From: Kitasatospora herbaricolor
GTDB taxonomy: Bacteria > Actinomycetota > Actinomycetes > Streptomycetales > Streptomycetaceae
Direction of reading: 5' to 3'
DNA: 64,000 nucleotides
Assembly (NCBI RefSeq): GCF_030813695.1
Contig: NZ_JAUSVA010000002.1
Coordinates: 2,046,001 to 2,110,000 of the forward strand
Shown here: positions 8,926-18,157 of the stretch, one piece after another
How the letters are laid out: every line of letters begins with the position of its first letter
Position numbering within the stretch: position 1 is the stretch's first letter
Made by a program: the position numbers and the translations under genes
The notes under the pieces: model-generated
The model's database searches: none
Told to the model about the DNA's origin: nothing
The model's input: only the letters and a program-made list of their open reading frames with translations

Positions 8926-9831
8926 TCAGCAGCCGGACCGGGCCGCCGCGGCCGTCCGCAGGCTGTCCAGCACCAGCGTGGTCGCCGGGATCGCCCGGTG
9001 CTCGCGCAGCACGAAGGCGCTGACCTTGCGGCGCAGGTGCGGTTCGACGGCGCGGCCGGTCACCTTGCGATGGCACATGAAGCTGAGTACCAGGGCGGGC
9101 ATCAGGGCGACGCCGACCCCGGCTGCCACCAGGCTCTGCACGGCGAGGTTGTCGTCGGTGCTGAACACCACGTCGGGCTCGAAGCCCTGCTCCGCGCAGA
9201 CGTGCAGGAGGTTGGCCCGGCAGCGCGGACAGCCGGCGATCCAGCGCTCCTCGGCCAGGTCGGCCAGCCGGACGGCGTGCCGGCGGCCCAGCGGGTGGCC
9301 GACCGGCAGCAGGACCGTCAGCAGGTCCTCCATCAGCGGGATCTCCTCGACCCCCTCCGGCGGCCCGGCCGCCGGGCCCGGGTAGCTGAACGCCAGGGCG
9401 ATGTCGCACTCCCCGCGCAGCAGGCGGCGGACCGAGTCGGGCGGCTCCGCCTCGTGCAGCTCCACCCGGACGCCCGGGTGCTCGGCGAGCAGCCGGGCGA
9501 TGGCGGAGGGGATCAGGGTGGCGGTGGCGCTCGGGAAGGCGCAGACCCGGACCCGGCCGGCCCGCAGCCGGGCGAGGGCGGTGAGTTGCTGCTGGGCGGC
9601 GGAGAGGCTGCCGAGGATGAGTTCGGCGTGCCGGGCCAGGGCCTCCCCCGCCTCGGTGAGCCGCAGCCCCCGGCCGGACCTGGCGAACAGCGGTACGCCG
9701 ACGGAACGTTCCAACGCCTTCATCTGCTGGGTGACGGCCGGCTGGGTGTAGCCGAGCTCGCGGGCCGCCGCCGAGTAGGAGCCGGTCCGCACCACTTCGT
9801 GGAAGGTCTTGATGTGACGGGTGTCGAACAC
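8926..9831 (-). CDS. LysR family transcriptional regulator
   Basis: The protein has 301 residues. The N-terminal winged helix-turn-helix (about residues 1-60, GSYSAAARELGYTQPAVTQQ) is followed by a LysR substrate-binding domain to the end. The start is GTG 9831, which gives the normal N-terminus of the family; GGGA is directly adjacent to it, so the ribosome site is weak. It lies upstream and in the same direction as the cysteine dioxygenase and YeiH-type exporter genes. In enterobacteria yeiE (LysR) adjoins yeiH, so the same regulator-exporter link may hold here. An AT-rich site near 9840-9855 (ATAAGCAAATATTGT) lies just before the start. Confidence 0.9.
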   Translation of the reverse strand: MFDTRHIKTFHEVVRTGSYSAAARELGYTQPAVTQQMKALERSVGVPLFARSGRGLRLTEAGEALARHAELILGSLSAAQQQLTALARLRAGRVRVCAFPSATATLIPSAIARLLAEHPGVRVELHEAEPPDSVRRLLRGECDIALAFSYPGPAAGPPEGVEEIPLMEDLLTVLLPVGHPLGRRHAVRLADLAEERWIAGCPRCRANLLHVCAEQGFEPDVVFSTDDNLAVQSLVAAGVGVALMPALVLSFMCHRKVTGRAVEPHLRRKVSAFVLREHRAIPATTLVLDSLRTAAAARSGC

Positions 9832-9993
9832 TCCCGAAGCATAAGCAAATATTGTGGCCCGTCGGGCAGGTCCCGCCTTTCCCTTGGGTTTCCCGCGGAC
9901 CCCCGGGATCCGCGGGCCCCCACGGCCCCGCCCGTCCCCCTGCCCCGCCCGTCCCTCTGCCCCCCGCCCGCGCCCCTCCCGTCCGGGGCGCCG

Positions 9994-10848
9994 TCAGCCG
10001 CCGGTCCGCGGGAAGGTGTCGCCCGGTGACACCAGCCCGGTCTCGTAGGCCAGCACCACGGCCTGGGCCCGGTCGCGCAGCGAGAGCTTGGCGAAGATCC
10101 GGGCCACATGGGTCTTCACGGTCGCCTCGCTCAGGGTCAGTACGGCGGCCAGCTCGGCGTTGGACAGGCCGCCGCCCATCAGGGTCAGCACCTCGTGCTC
10201 ACGGGGTGTCAGGGCGGCCAGGTCCCGGTGGACCGCCGGGCCGCCGGCGCCCGGCCGCGGTCCGCCCCCGGCACCCCGGTCCGCGCCGCCGGCCGCGAAG
10301 CGCTCCACCAGCCGACGGGTGATCGAGGGGGCGAGCAGCGCGTCGCCGGTGCCGACCAGGCGGACGGCCGCGGTCAGGTGGTCGGAGGTGACGTCCTTGA
10401 GCAGGAACCCGCTGGCCCCTGCGGCCAGGGCGGCGTAGACGTAGTGGTCCAGGTCGAAGGTGGTCAGCATGATGACCCGGCAGTGCGGGTCCCGGGCGAG
10501 CACCCGGCGGGCGGCCTCCAGGCCGTCCATGCCGGGCATCCGGATGTCCATCAGCACCACGTCGGGCCGCAGGGCGCGGGCGGCGGCCACCGCCTCCGCG
10601 CCGTCGGCGGCCTCGCCGACCACGTCGATGCCGCGCGCGGTCAGGATCAGCCGGAACCCGGTGCGGACCAGCTCCTGGTCGTCCGCGATCAGGACCCGGG
10701 GCACCGGCTCGGCGGACGGTCCGGCCTGCGGCACCGGCCCGGCGGACGGCTGGACGGCCGACGGGAAGCCCTGCGGGACGCTCGGCGCCGCAGCCGGCCC
10801 GGCGCCCGTCGCGGCCCGGGGGCCCGGACCGGTCACGGGGCCGGTCAC
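9994..10848 (-). CDS. NarL/LuxR-type response regulator
   Basis: The protein is 284 residues from GTG 10848. A receiver domain starts at about residue 51 (RVLIADDQELVRTGF), with the phosphoacceptor Asp in VVLMDIRMPGMDG and the conserved Lys in FLLKD. A LuxR helix-turn-helix is at the C-terminus (LTPREHEVLTLMGGGLSNAELA). The first ~48 residues are Pro/Ala/Gly-rich and unlike the family; a GTG near 10704 would give the standard N-terminus, so the true start is uncertain. It overlaps the histidine kinase by 4 bases (GTGA). The pair is divergent from a MacB-type transporter, its likely target. Confidence 0.9.
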   Translation of the reverse strand: MTGPVTGPGPRAATGAGPAAAPSVPQGFPSAVQPSAGPVPQAGPSAEPVPRVLIADDQELVRTGFRLILTARGIDVVGEAADGAEAVAAARALRPDVVLMDIRMPGMDGLEAARRVLARDPHCRVIMLTTFDLDHYVYAALAAGASGFLLKDVTSDHLTAAVRLVGTGDALLAPSITRRLVERFAAGGADRGAGGGPRPGAGGPAVHRDLAALTPREHEVLTLMGGGLSNAELAAVLTLSEATVKTHVARIFAKLSLRDRAQAVVLAYETGLVSPGDTFPRTGG

Positions 10849-11699
10849 GGCCGGTCCAGCGGGATCCGGGCGCGGACGCGGTAGCCCCCGCCGAGGCGCC
10901 TGCGGGCGTCCAGGTCACCGCCGTAGACGGCCACCCGCTCGCGCAGCCCCAGCAGGCCGCGGCCCGCGCCGTCGCGCGCCGCCGGGGTGACGCGCCCGCC
11001 CCGGCCTCCGCCGGCGAGCACGCTCGGCCCGCTGTTCAGCACCTCCACCCGCAGGTAGCGGTCGGTGTACCGGACCGTCAGTTCGGCCTGGCCCCCGTCG
11101 CTGTACTTGAGGGCGTTGGTCAGCGCCTCCTGGACGATCCGGTAGGCGGTGAGGTCGATGCCGGCGGGCAGCGGGCGCGGCTCCCCCGAGATCCGCACCT
11201 CGACCGGCAGGCCGGCGAAGGCGATCCGGTCGACCAGCGGGCCGAGCCGGCCCAGCCCCGGCTGCGGTTCCAGGCGGCCGGCGCCCGGGCCGTCGGGGCC
11301 GCCGTCGCCGTCCTCGCCGTCCGGCGACGGGGCGAGCAGTCCGAGCAGGTGCCGCAGTTCGGTCATCGCGCCCCGGCCGGCCGCCTCGACCGCCCGCATC
11401 GCGGTGGCCGCCTCCTCGGGCATGGTGGCCAGCACCTCACGGGCCGCGCCGGCCTGAACCACCATCAGGCTGACGTTGTGGCTGACGATGTCGTGCAGCT
11501 CCCGGGCGATCCGGGCCCGCTCGGCGTCCACCGCGGCAACCGCCGCGCTCTCCCGCTCGCGCTCCAGCAGCCAGCCGCGGTCGGCCAGCGCGGTGCGGTG
11601 CGCCCGCCGCTCCCGCGCCAGCGCGGCGCCGAGCCAGCAGGCCGCGACGCACGCCACGACCAGCCCCGTCACCAGCGGCCCCACCCCGGATCTCCACAC
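10845..11699 (-). CDS. Two-component sensor histidine kinase (HisKA_3 type)
   Basis: The protein has 284 residues. It has one N-terminal membrane segment (about 8-26), a dimerisation/phosphoacceptor helix with the motif ARELHDIVSHNVSLM (His in ELHD) and a C-terminal HATPase domain (ALTNALKYS as N-box, GRGLLGLRERV as G-box). Kinases of this group usually have four to six membrane segments, so this sensor part is short; either the start lies further upstream in another frame or the protein is a reduced form. It partners with the overlapping response regulator and, by position, probably controls the divergent ABC transporter. Confidence 0.88.
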   Translation of the reverse strand: MWRSGVGPLVTGLVVACVAACWLGAALARERRAHRTALADRGWLLERERESAAVAAVDAERARIARELHDIVSHNVSLMVVQAGAAREVLATMPEEAATAMRAVEAAGRGAMTELRHLLGLLAPSPDGEDGDGGPDGPGAGRLEPQPGLGRLGPLVDRIAFAGLPVEVRISGEPRPLPAGIDLTAYRIVQEALTNALKYSDGGQAELTVRYTDRYLRVEVLNSGPSVLAGGGRGGRVTPAARDGAGRGLLGLRERVAVYGGDLDARRRLGGGYRVRARIPLDRP

Positions 11700-11835
11700 A
11701 AGATCACTCTGGCAGGCCGCGCGGCACTCCGCATCGTTCTGCGGGACGGGCGCCGTACATCCGCAGGATGACGGCCCGCACCGGATACACCGGGGGGCTG
11801 ATGCCGGGCCCCGGCGGCGCTTCTAGGTTCGTGCC

Positions 11836-12546
11836 ATGACTACAGACCACGACAGTGCGCAGCCGGTCGTCGTACGGCTGGACGCCGTGCGCAAGGAGTA
11901 CGGCGAGGCGACGGCCCTGGACGGGGTGTCGCTGGAGATCCGGGCCGGCGAGGCGGTCGCGGTGATGGGCCCGTCCGGCTGCGGCAAGTCGACGCTGCTC
12001 AACATGGTGGCGGGCCTGGACCGCCCGACCGCCGGCAGCGTCCGGGTCGCCGGGGAGGATCTGGGCGGCCTCAACGAGACCGGGCTGGCGCTGTTCCGGC
12101 GCCGCCACGTCGGCATGATCTTCCAGTTCTTCAACCTGATCGACGACCTGCCGGCCCTGGACAACGTCGCGCTCTCCGCCCAGCTGACCGGGACCCCGGC
12201 CCGCCAGGCCCGCCGCCGGGCGCTCGAACTCCTCGACGAGCTGGGCATCGCGGACCGCAAGGACGCCTACCCGGCGACCCTGAGCGGCGGCGAGCGGCAA
12301 CGGGTCGCCGTGGCCCGCGCCCTGATGAACCGCCCGGCCCTGCTGCTCGCGGACGAGCCGACCGGCGCCTTGGACAGCCGGGCCGGGGAGCAGGTGATGG
12401 ACCTGCTGATCGACCTCAACCAGATCGGCCAGACCCTGCTGATCGTCACCCACGACCCGCGGCTCGCCACCCGGTGCGCCGGCCGGCTGATCGAGTTCGC
12501 CGACGGCCGGGTGGCCCGTGAGAGCGTGCTGGAGCGTTCCTCGTGA
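11836..12546 (+). CDS. ABC transporter ATP-binding protein (MacB/LolD type)
   Basis: The protein has 236 residues. Walker A (GPSGCGKST), signature (LSGGERQR), Walker B with catalytic Glu (LLLADEPTGALD) and the H-loop (LIVTHDPRLA) are all intact. The sequence is typical of the ATPases paired with FtsX-like permeases, which drive mechanotransmission or antibiotic efflux rather than classical uptake. The stop overlaps the permease start by 4 bases. It is divergent from the kinase/regulator pair, a layout common for drug- or cell-wall-stress responsive transporters. Confidence 0.93.
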   Translation: MTTDHDSAQPVVVRLDAVRKEYGEATALDGVSLEIRAGEAVAVMGPSGCGKSTLLNMVAGLDRPTAGSVRVAGEDLGGLNETGLALFRRRHVGMIFQFFNLIDDLPALDNVALSAQLTGTPARQARRRALELLDELGIADRKDAYPATLSGGERQRVAVARALMNRPALLLADEPTGALDSRAGEQVMDLLIDLNQIGQTLLIVTHDPRLATRCAGRLIEFADGRVARESVLERSS

Positions 12547-14855
12547 GCGCGGTCTGGCGGGCGGCGCTGGCGGCCGTGCGCCGCCGGCGGCTGCAGGGCG
12601 TGGTGATCGGCCTGGTGGTGCTCTGCTCCACCACCACCGTGATGCTCGCGCTGGGCCTGCTGGACGCCGTCTCGGCCCCGTTCGACCAGGCCTTCGGCCG
12701 GCAGCGCGGCGCCCATGCGGTGGTCACCTACGACCCGGCCGGGGTGTCGGCCACCGGGCTGGCCGAGGCCGCCCGGCGACCGGGTGTGCAGGCGGCCGAG
12801 GGCCCGTTCGGCCAGGGCTCGGTCAAGGTCGTCAAGGGCTGGCCCGGGTTCCCGGCCGGGACGCTCAAGGTGGTCGGCCGGGCGGACCCGGCCACCGCCG
12901 CGGTGGACCGGCCCGCGCTGCTGGCCGGGCGCTGGGCCGCCGCTCCCGGTGAGCTGGTGCTCAACCAGGACTACACCGGTCTGGTCCTGCGGGACCTGCT
13001 GGGGACGCGGATCGACGCGCCCGGCAGCCCGCCGCTGACCGTCGTGGGCCTCGCCACCAGCATGAGCCGCTCGGCCGACGCCTGGGTGGTGCCGGAGCAG
13101 ATCGGCGCGCTTCACCCGGACGCCGTCCAGATGCTCTACCGCTTCACCGCCGCCGGCACCGCGCCGGAGGTCCGCTCCGCCCTGGACGCCGTCACCGCCG
13201 GGCTCCCGGCGGGTGCGCTGGTGTCGGCGCAGTCCCATCTGACCCTCAAGGAGGACTACGCCGGGACGGCCCGGGACTACCTGCCGTTCATGACCCTGTT
13301 CGGGGCCCTCGGCCTGGCGGTCTCCGTCCTGATCGTCGGCAACGTGGTCGGCGGGGCGGTGGTCTCCGGGTTCCGCCACATCGGCGTGCTCAAGGCGCTG
13401 GGCTTCACCCCCAACCAGGTGGTGGCGGTCCACCTGGTGATGGTCTCGCTGCCGGCCGTGGCGGGCGCCGCATCGGGCACGCTGGCCGGCGGCCTGCTGG
13501 CGGAGCCGGTCCTGGACGCCGCCTTCCAGGGAGTGCGGCGGGGCAGCGCCGTCGTCGAGATCGCGCCCTGGGTGTCCGTGGTCTGCCTGCTCGGCATGCC
13601 GGCCCTGGTCCTGCTGGCGGCCCTGGTGCCCGCGCTGCGCGCGCACCGGCTCTCCGCGGCGCAGGCGATCAGCGCGGGCAGCGCCCCGCGGGCCGGCCGG
13701 GGGCTGACGGTACAGCGCCGGCTGGGCGGCAGCCGGCTGCCGCGTCCGGTCAGCCTGGGCCTGGGCCAGCCCTTCGCCCGCCCGGCGCGCACCGCCCTGA
13801 CCCTGGCCGCCGTCCTGCTGGGCGTCACCACGGTGACCCTGACGACCGGGCTGACCAGCACCATGGTGGCCTACAGCGGGACACAGACCGCCGCCGGCGG
13901 CCCCGAGGTGGTGGTCTGGGTCGGGCGGCCCGCCTTCGGGGAGACCGTCCCCCGGCTGGGCGACCGTGAGCTGGAGTCGCTGGTGCGCTCCCGGCCGGGC
14001 GTGACCAGGGTGACCTCGCAGGCGGTCGTGGAGGTCCGGCTCGACGGGTACACCCAGCCCGACAGCGTCTTCTTCCAGCGCGGGGACGACGATCCGGGCA
14101 TGGCCGCCCAGGTGGTGACCGGGCGTTGGCTCGCCGGGCCGGGCGAGGTGGTGGCCCCGCCGATGTTCCTGAAGCAGCACGGCCTCGCGGTCGGCGACCG
14201 GACCACCATGGAGCTGGACGGCCGGCGGACAGCCGTGACCGTGGTCGGCGAGCTGATCAGCGGCGGCGGCGACCGGATGTGGTCGACCTGGCCGACCCTG
14301 GCCGCGCTCGCACCGGCGGCCGTGCCGGTCAACTACCAGGTGGAGCTGGCCCCGGGCGGCGACGTCCAGGCGTTCGCGGACGCCGTCCGGGCGGCCGAAC
14401 CCGGCCTGTACCCGGTGCCGGCGGACACCGGGAACACCGCGACCACCACCGTGGTCGCCTTCGCCTCGGTGTTCACCGTGCTGCTGACCCTCGTGGCCGC
14501 GCTCGGCGTCTTCCACACGGTGCTGCTGAACACCCGGGAGCGCCGCCGGGACCTGGGCATGCTGAAGGCGGTCGGGATGACGCCGCGCCAGGTGGTGCTG
14601 ATGACCGTGACCTCGGTGGCGGCGCCGGGCGCGGTCGCCGGGCTGGCCGGCGTCCCGCTCGGGATCGCCGGGCACCGCCTGATCGTGGACCACGTCGGGT
14701 CGGTGCTGTTCCCGGAGGCGATGAAGGCCGTCTGGCATCCGGCGGGCCTGGCCCTGCTCGTCCTGGCCGGGGTGCTGATCGCGATCCTCGGCGCGCTGCT
14801 GCCGGCCCGGTCGGCGGCGCGGCTGACCATCGCCGAGGTGCTGCACAACGAGTAG
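12543..14855 (+). CDS. FtsX-like/MacB-type ABC transporter permease
   Basis: The protein has 770 residues. It has an N-terminal membrane helix (about 13-38), a large extracytoplasmic region, three helices near 245-370, a second membrane helix near 415-440, another soluble region and three C-terminal helices. This is the duplicated FtsX architecture of actinobacterial MacB-like transporters. The C-terminal segment RSAARLTIAEVL is typical. It forms one operon with the ATPase through a GTGA overlap. The substrate is unknown; lipid, peptide or antibiotic extrusion are the family options. Confidence 0.92.
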   Translation: MSAVWRAALAAVRRRRLQGVVIGLVVLCSTTTVMLALGLLDAVSAPFDQAFGRQRGAHAVVTYDPAGVSATGLAEAARRPGVQAAEGPFGQGSVKVVKGWPGFPAGTLKVVGRADPATAAVDRPALLAGRWAAAPGELVLNQDYTGLVLRDLLGTRIDAPGSPPLTVVGLATSMSRSADAWVVPEQIGALHPDAVQMLYRFTAAGTAPEVRSALDAVTAGLPAGALVSAQSHLTLKEDYAGTARDYLPFMTLFGALGLAVSVLIVGNVVGGAVVSGFRHIGVLKALGFTPNQVVAVHLVMVSLPAVAGAASGTLAGGLLAEPVLDAAFQGVRRGSAVVEIAPWVSVVCLLGMPALVLLAALVPALRAHRLSAAQAISAGSAPRAGRGLTVQRRLGGSRLPRPVSLGLGQPFARPARTALTLAAVLLGVTTVTLTTGLTSTMVAYSGTQTAAGGPEVVVWVGRPAFGETVPRLGDRELESLVRSRPGVTRVTSQAVVEVRLDGYTQPDSVFFQRGDDDPGMAAQVVTGRWLAGPGEVVAPPMFLKQHGLAVGDRTTMELDGRRTAVTVVGELISGGGDRMWSTWPTLAALAPAAVPVNYQVELAPGGDVQAFADAVRAAEPGLYPVPADTGNTATTTVVAFASVFTVLLTLVAALGVFHTVLLNTRERRRDLGMLKAVGMTPRQVVLMTVTSVAAPGAVAGLAGVPLGIAGHRLIVDHVGSVLFPEAMKAVWHPAGLALLVLAGVLIAILGALLPARSAARLTIAEVLHNE

Positions 14856-14857
14856 CG

Positions 14858-14876
14858 CGGGAGGCCCGGCCTCCCG
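14858..14876. terminator. Bidirectional terminator between FtsX permease and gluD
   Basis: Perfect 8-bp arms (14858-14865 and 14869-14876) with a 3-base loop fill most of the 27-bp gap between two convergent operons. Confidence 0.7.
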
Positions 14877-14882
14877 TCGGGC

Positions 14883-15812
14883 CTACTGCTGCGCCTCCGG
14901 CGGCACCCCCGGCGGCAGGCCGGGCACCACCCCGGCCTCGGCGACCGGCGCGCCGCCCCTGGCCCGGGGGCTGTGCCGGCTGCGGCGCTCCACCCGGCGG
15001 GCCAGCCAGGAGAGGGCCAGGCAGAGGCCGATGTAGACCGGCGCGATCACCATCACCACCGGGATGAAGGGCAGGTCGTAGTCCAGGTTGGTGGCGATCA
15101 GCTTCCCCGCGTGCAGGAACTCCTCGTAGGTGATCAGGAACCCGAGCGAGGTGTCCTTGAGGGCCACCACCAGCTGGCTGATGATGGCCGGCAGCATCGC
15201 CCGGTTGGCCTGCGGCACCAGGACCGCCGCCATCACCTGGGTCTTGCGCATGCCCAGCGCGTACGCCGCCTCCCGCTGTCCGGCGGGCACCGCGAGCACC
15301 CCGGCGCGGAACACCTCGGCCAGCACGGAGCCGTTGTAGAGGGTGAGACCGGCGACCAGGGCCCAGAGCGGCTGGACCTTCAGCGCGACGAAGATGAAGA
15401 AGATCATCACCAGCAGCGGCATCGCCCGGAAGAACTCCACCACCAGCGTGGACACCCAGCGCACCGGCCGGTGGTCGGAGAGCCGGCCGGCCGCGAACAG
15501 CGCGCCGAACGGCAGCGCGAACAGCACCGTCCAGCCGAAGGCCTCCAGGGTGCGTCCGAGACCCCGCAGCAGCAGCTCCTGGACGCCCCGGTACTCGAAG
15601 GCCATCCACTTCTGATAGGTGAACTGCTGGGTGTGGAAGAGCATGTGGACCACCCAGCCGAGCAGTGCGGCGATCGCCAGCAGCGCGAGCACCCCGTACA
15701 GCCGGTGCCGGGCCACCGCCTTCGGGCCGGGTACGTCGTACAGGGCGGAGGCGGGCGCGGACCGCCGCGCGGAGGGGCGCACGGCCGGGCGGACGGAGGG
15801 GGGAGCGGTCAC
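14883..15812 (-). CDS. gluD: Amino-acid ABC transporter permease (GluD-like)
   Basis: The protein has 309 residues with about five membrane helices and a BPD_transp_1 domain. The EAA-type loop is visible around PAGQREAAYALGMRKTQV. N- and C-terminal tails are longer than in enterobacterial HisM types and Pro-rich, as in the actinobacterial GluD. It is last in the order gluA-gluB-gluC-gluD and overlaps gluC by 4 bases. The set imports glutamate or a related polar amino acid; specificity is inferred from gene order and family only. Confidence 0.88.
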   Translation of the reverse strand: MTAPPSVRPAVRPSARRSAPASALYDVPGPKAVARHRLYGVLALLAIAALLGWVVHMLFHTQQFTYQKWMAFEYRGVQELLLRGLGRTLEAFGWTVLFALPFGALFAAGRLSDHRPVRWVSTLVVEFFRAMPLLVMIFFIFVALKVQPLWALVAGLTLYNGSVLAEVFRAGVLAVPAGQREAAYALGMRKTQVMAAVLVPQANRAMLPAIISQLVVALKDTSLGFLITYEEFLHAGKLIATNLDYDLPFIPVVMVIAPVYIGLCLALSWLARRVERRSRHSPRARGGAPVAEAGVVPGLPPGVPPEAQQ

Positions 15813-16453
15813 CGGGACACCGCCGTCCGTCGTTCGAGGACGTTGAACACGGCACTGATCGCCAGGGTGATCACCAGGTATCCGACGGCGATCCAGACGA
15901 AGGTCCAGACGATTCCGTAGCCCAGCTCGTTGATGGTCCGGTAGGTGCCGAGCAGTTCGACCACGCTGAACGAACCGGCGATCGCCGAGTTCTTGGCGAG
16001 CGCGATCAGCACGCTGCCGATCGGCGCCACCACCGAGCGGTAGGCCTGCGGGAGCACCACCAGGCCCAGCGTCTGACCGAAGGTCATCCCGAGGCTGCGG
16101 GCCGCCTCGCCCTGCCCGAGCGGCACCGTGTTGATGCCCGAGCGCAGCACCTCGCAGATGAACGCGGAGGTGTAGCAGCCGAGCGCCAGCACCGAGAAGG
16201 TGAAGAACGGCAGCACGATGTCGAAGCGCGGCAGGCCGAGCACCACGATGAAGAACAGCAGGGTCAGCGGGGTGTTGCGCAGGATCGTCACCCAGCCGGT
16301 GCCGAAGGCCCGCAGGGCCCGGATCGGCGAGACCCGGAAGCTCGCGATCAGCGCGCCGAGCAGCAGGGCCAGCGCGGAACCGACCACGGTCAGTTCCAGC
16401 GTGCCGACGAAGCCGTGCCAGTAGATCGACCAGTTGTCGGTCAGGACTTTCAT
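15809..16453 (-). CDS. gluC: Amino-acid ABC transporter permease (GluC-like)
   Basis: The protein has 214 residues with five hydrophobic segments and the EAA loop at LGQGEAARSLGMTFGQTL. It starts with ATG 16453, 11 bases after the binding-protein gene, with GGAG a few bases upstream. It would form the membrane heterodimer with GluD. Confidence 0.9.
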   Translation of the reverse strand: MKVLTDNWSIYWHGFVGTLELTVVGSALALLLGALIASFRVSPIRALRAFGTGWVTILRNTPLTLLFFIVVLGLPRFDIVLPFFTFSVLALGCYTSAFICEVLRSGINTVPLGQGEAARSLGMTFGQTLGLVVLPQAYRSVVAPIGSVLIALAKNSAIAGSFSVVELLGTYRTINELGYGIVWTFVWIAVGYLVITLAISAVFNVLERRTAVSR

Positions 16454-16464
16454 ACGCGCGCTCC

Positions 16465-17361
16465 TCAGTACCGGTCGATCGGCGGCGGGGCTGGGGCGGG
16501 CACCCCGGACAGGCCGAGCGTCGCGTCGTAGGCCCTCTTCCAGTCGCCGTTCTTCTCGTGCACGGCCAGCGCGTCGTCCAGGGCGAGTCGCAGCACCGTG
16601 TCCTCGCGCGGGGTCCCGATCCCGTACGGCTCCGCGGAGAAGGGCTCCCCGGCGATCTTCAGCTCGTCCGGCACCTTCGCGGCGTAGCCCTGGAGGATGG
16701 CGTTGTCCGTGGTGACGGCGTCGACCTGCCCGGTGACCAGGTTGTCCACGCAGGCCGAGTAGGTGTCGTAGGCGACCAGGTCCGCCTGCGGGTAGTCCTT
16801 CTCGATCCGCTGGAACGGGGTGGAGCCGGCCGCCGAGCAGACCTTCTTGCCGGCGAGGTCCTGCGGCCCGTGGATGCTGTCGTCGCCGCGGCGGACCAGC
16901 AGCGACTGGCCCGCGACGAAGTAGGGCCCGGCGAACCCGATCAGCTTCTTCCGGTTGGCGTTGATCGTGTAGGTGCCCACGTAGTAGTCGACCTGGCCGT
17001 TCTGCAGGGCGGTCTCCCGGTTGGCGGAGGCGATGGTCCGGAACTGGATGCGGTCCGGGCCGAAGCCGAGGTAGGCGCCGACCATCTTGGCGATCTCGAT
17101 GTCGAAGCCCGAGTAGACGCCGGTGGCGGGGTCCTTCTGGCCCAGGTAGGGCTGGTCCTCCTTGGCGCCGACCACCAGGTGGCCGCGGCCGCGGGCGGCG
17201 TCCAGGGTGGGCGAGCCGTTGATCGCCTCCCCGGTGCGGACCTGGTACGAGGGGAGCGCGCCGGGCTGCGGGCCCTTGGGCGGCGGGGTGCCGGGCTTGC
17301 CGCAGGCGGCGAGCAGCACCAGCACGGCGAGGGCGCCGAGGGCGCGTCGGACGGTCGTCAT
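16465..17361 (-). CDS. gluB: Glutamate-type solute-binding lipoprotein (GluB-like)
   Basis: The protein has 298 residues. A lipoprotein signal peptide ends in the lipobox LLAAC (Cys20). The rest is a family-3 periplasmic-binding fold; the stretches GFDIEIAKMVGAYLG and TAENG-type ligand loops are typical of polar amino-acid binders. It captures the substrate outside the membrane and delivers it to GluC/GluD. It lies 8 bases after gluA in one operon. Confidence 0.92.
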   Translation of the reverse strand: MTTVRRALGALAVLVLLAACGKPGTPPPKGPQPGALPSYQVRTGEAINGSPTLDAARGRGHLVVGAKEDQPYLGQKDPATGVYSGFDIEIAKMVGAYLGFGPDRIQFRTIASANRETALQNGQVDYYVGTYTINANRKKLIGFAGPYFVAGQSLLVRRGDDSIHGPQDLAGKKVCSAAGSTPFQRIEKDYPQADLVAYDTYSACVDNLVTGQVDAVTTDNAILQGYAAKVPDELKIAGEPFSAEPYGIGTPREDTVLRLALDDALAVHEKNGDWKRAYDATLGLSGVPAPAPPPIDRY

Positions 17362-17369
17362 GGCGCCCC

Positions 17370-18122
17370 TCAGTGCTTGAGGATCTTGGAGAGGAAGTCC
17401 CGGGCCCGCGCGCTCTCGGGGGCGTCGAAGAAGTCCTCGGGGCTGCGGTCCTCGACGATCCGGCCGTCGGCCATGAACACCACCCGGTTGGCGGAGGCCC
17501 GGGCGAAGCCCATCTCGTGGGTGACCACCACCATGGTCATGCCCTCCTGGGCCAGCAGACGCATCACGTCCAGCACCTCGTTGATCATCTCGGGGTCGAG
17601 CGCCGAGGTGGGCTCGTCGAAGAGCAGCGCCTTGGGGTCCATCGCCAGCGCCCGGGCGATCGCGACGCGCTGCTGCTGGCCGCCGGAGAGCTGCGCCGGG
17701 TACTTGTCCTCCTGCGAGGCCAGCCCGACGCGGTCCAGCAACGCCCGGGACTTCGCGTCCGCCTCGGCCCGGCCCCGGCCCCGGACCTTCACCTGCGCCA
17801 ACGAGACGTTCTGCAGCACCGTCCGGTGCGCGAACAGGTTGAAGGACTGGAAGACCATCCCGACCTCGGCCCGCAGCTTCGCCAGGCCCTTGCCCTCGGC
17901 GGGCAGCGGCTCGCCGTCGATCCGGATGCTGCCGCTCTCGATCGGCTCCAGCCGGTTGATGGTCCGGCAGAGGGTGGACTTGCCCGAACCGGACGGGCCG
18001 ATCACCACCACCACCTCGCCCCGGCCCACCGTCAGGTCGATGTCCTGCAGCACGTGCAGGTCGCCGAAGTGCTTGTTGACCCCGCTCAGCTCGATCAGCG
18101 GGGTGAAGACAGCGGTGCTCAC
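17370..18122 (-). CDS. gluA: Amino-acid ABC transporter ATP-binding protein (GluA-like)
   Basis: The protein has 250 residues. Walker A (GPSGSGKST), Q-loop (MVFQSFNLFAH), signature (LSGGQQQR), Walker B (ALLFDEPTSALD) and H-loop (VVVTHEMGFA) all match the polar amino-acid importer subgroup. The GTG start at 18122 has GGAGGG upstream. It is the first gene of gluABCD. Confidence 0.94.
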   Translation of the reverse strand: MSTAVFTPLIELSGVNKHFGDLHVLQDIDLTVGRGEVVVVIGPSGSGKSTLCRTINRLEPIESGSIRIDGEPLPAEGKGLAKLRAEVGMVFQSFNLFAHRTVLQNVSLAQVKVRGRGRAEADAKSRALLDRVGLASQEDKYPAQLSGGQQQRVAIARALAMDPKALLFDEPTSALDPEMINEVLDVMRLLAQEGMTMVVVTHEMGFARASANRVVFMADGRIVEDRSPEDFFDAPESARARDFLSKILKH

Positions 18123-18157
18123 CTGGGTGATCCCTCCTCAGGGGTCGAGGAGGTCCG

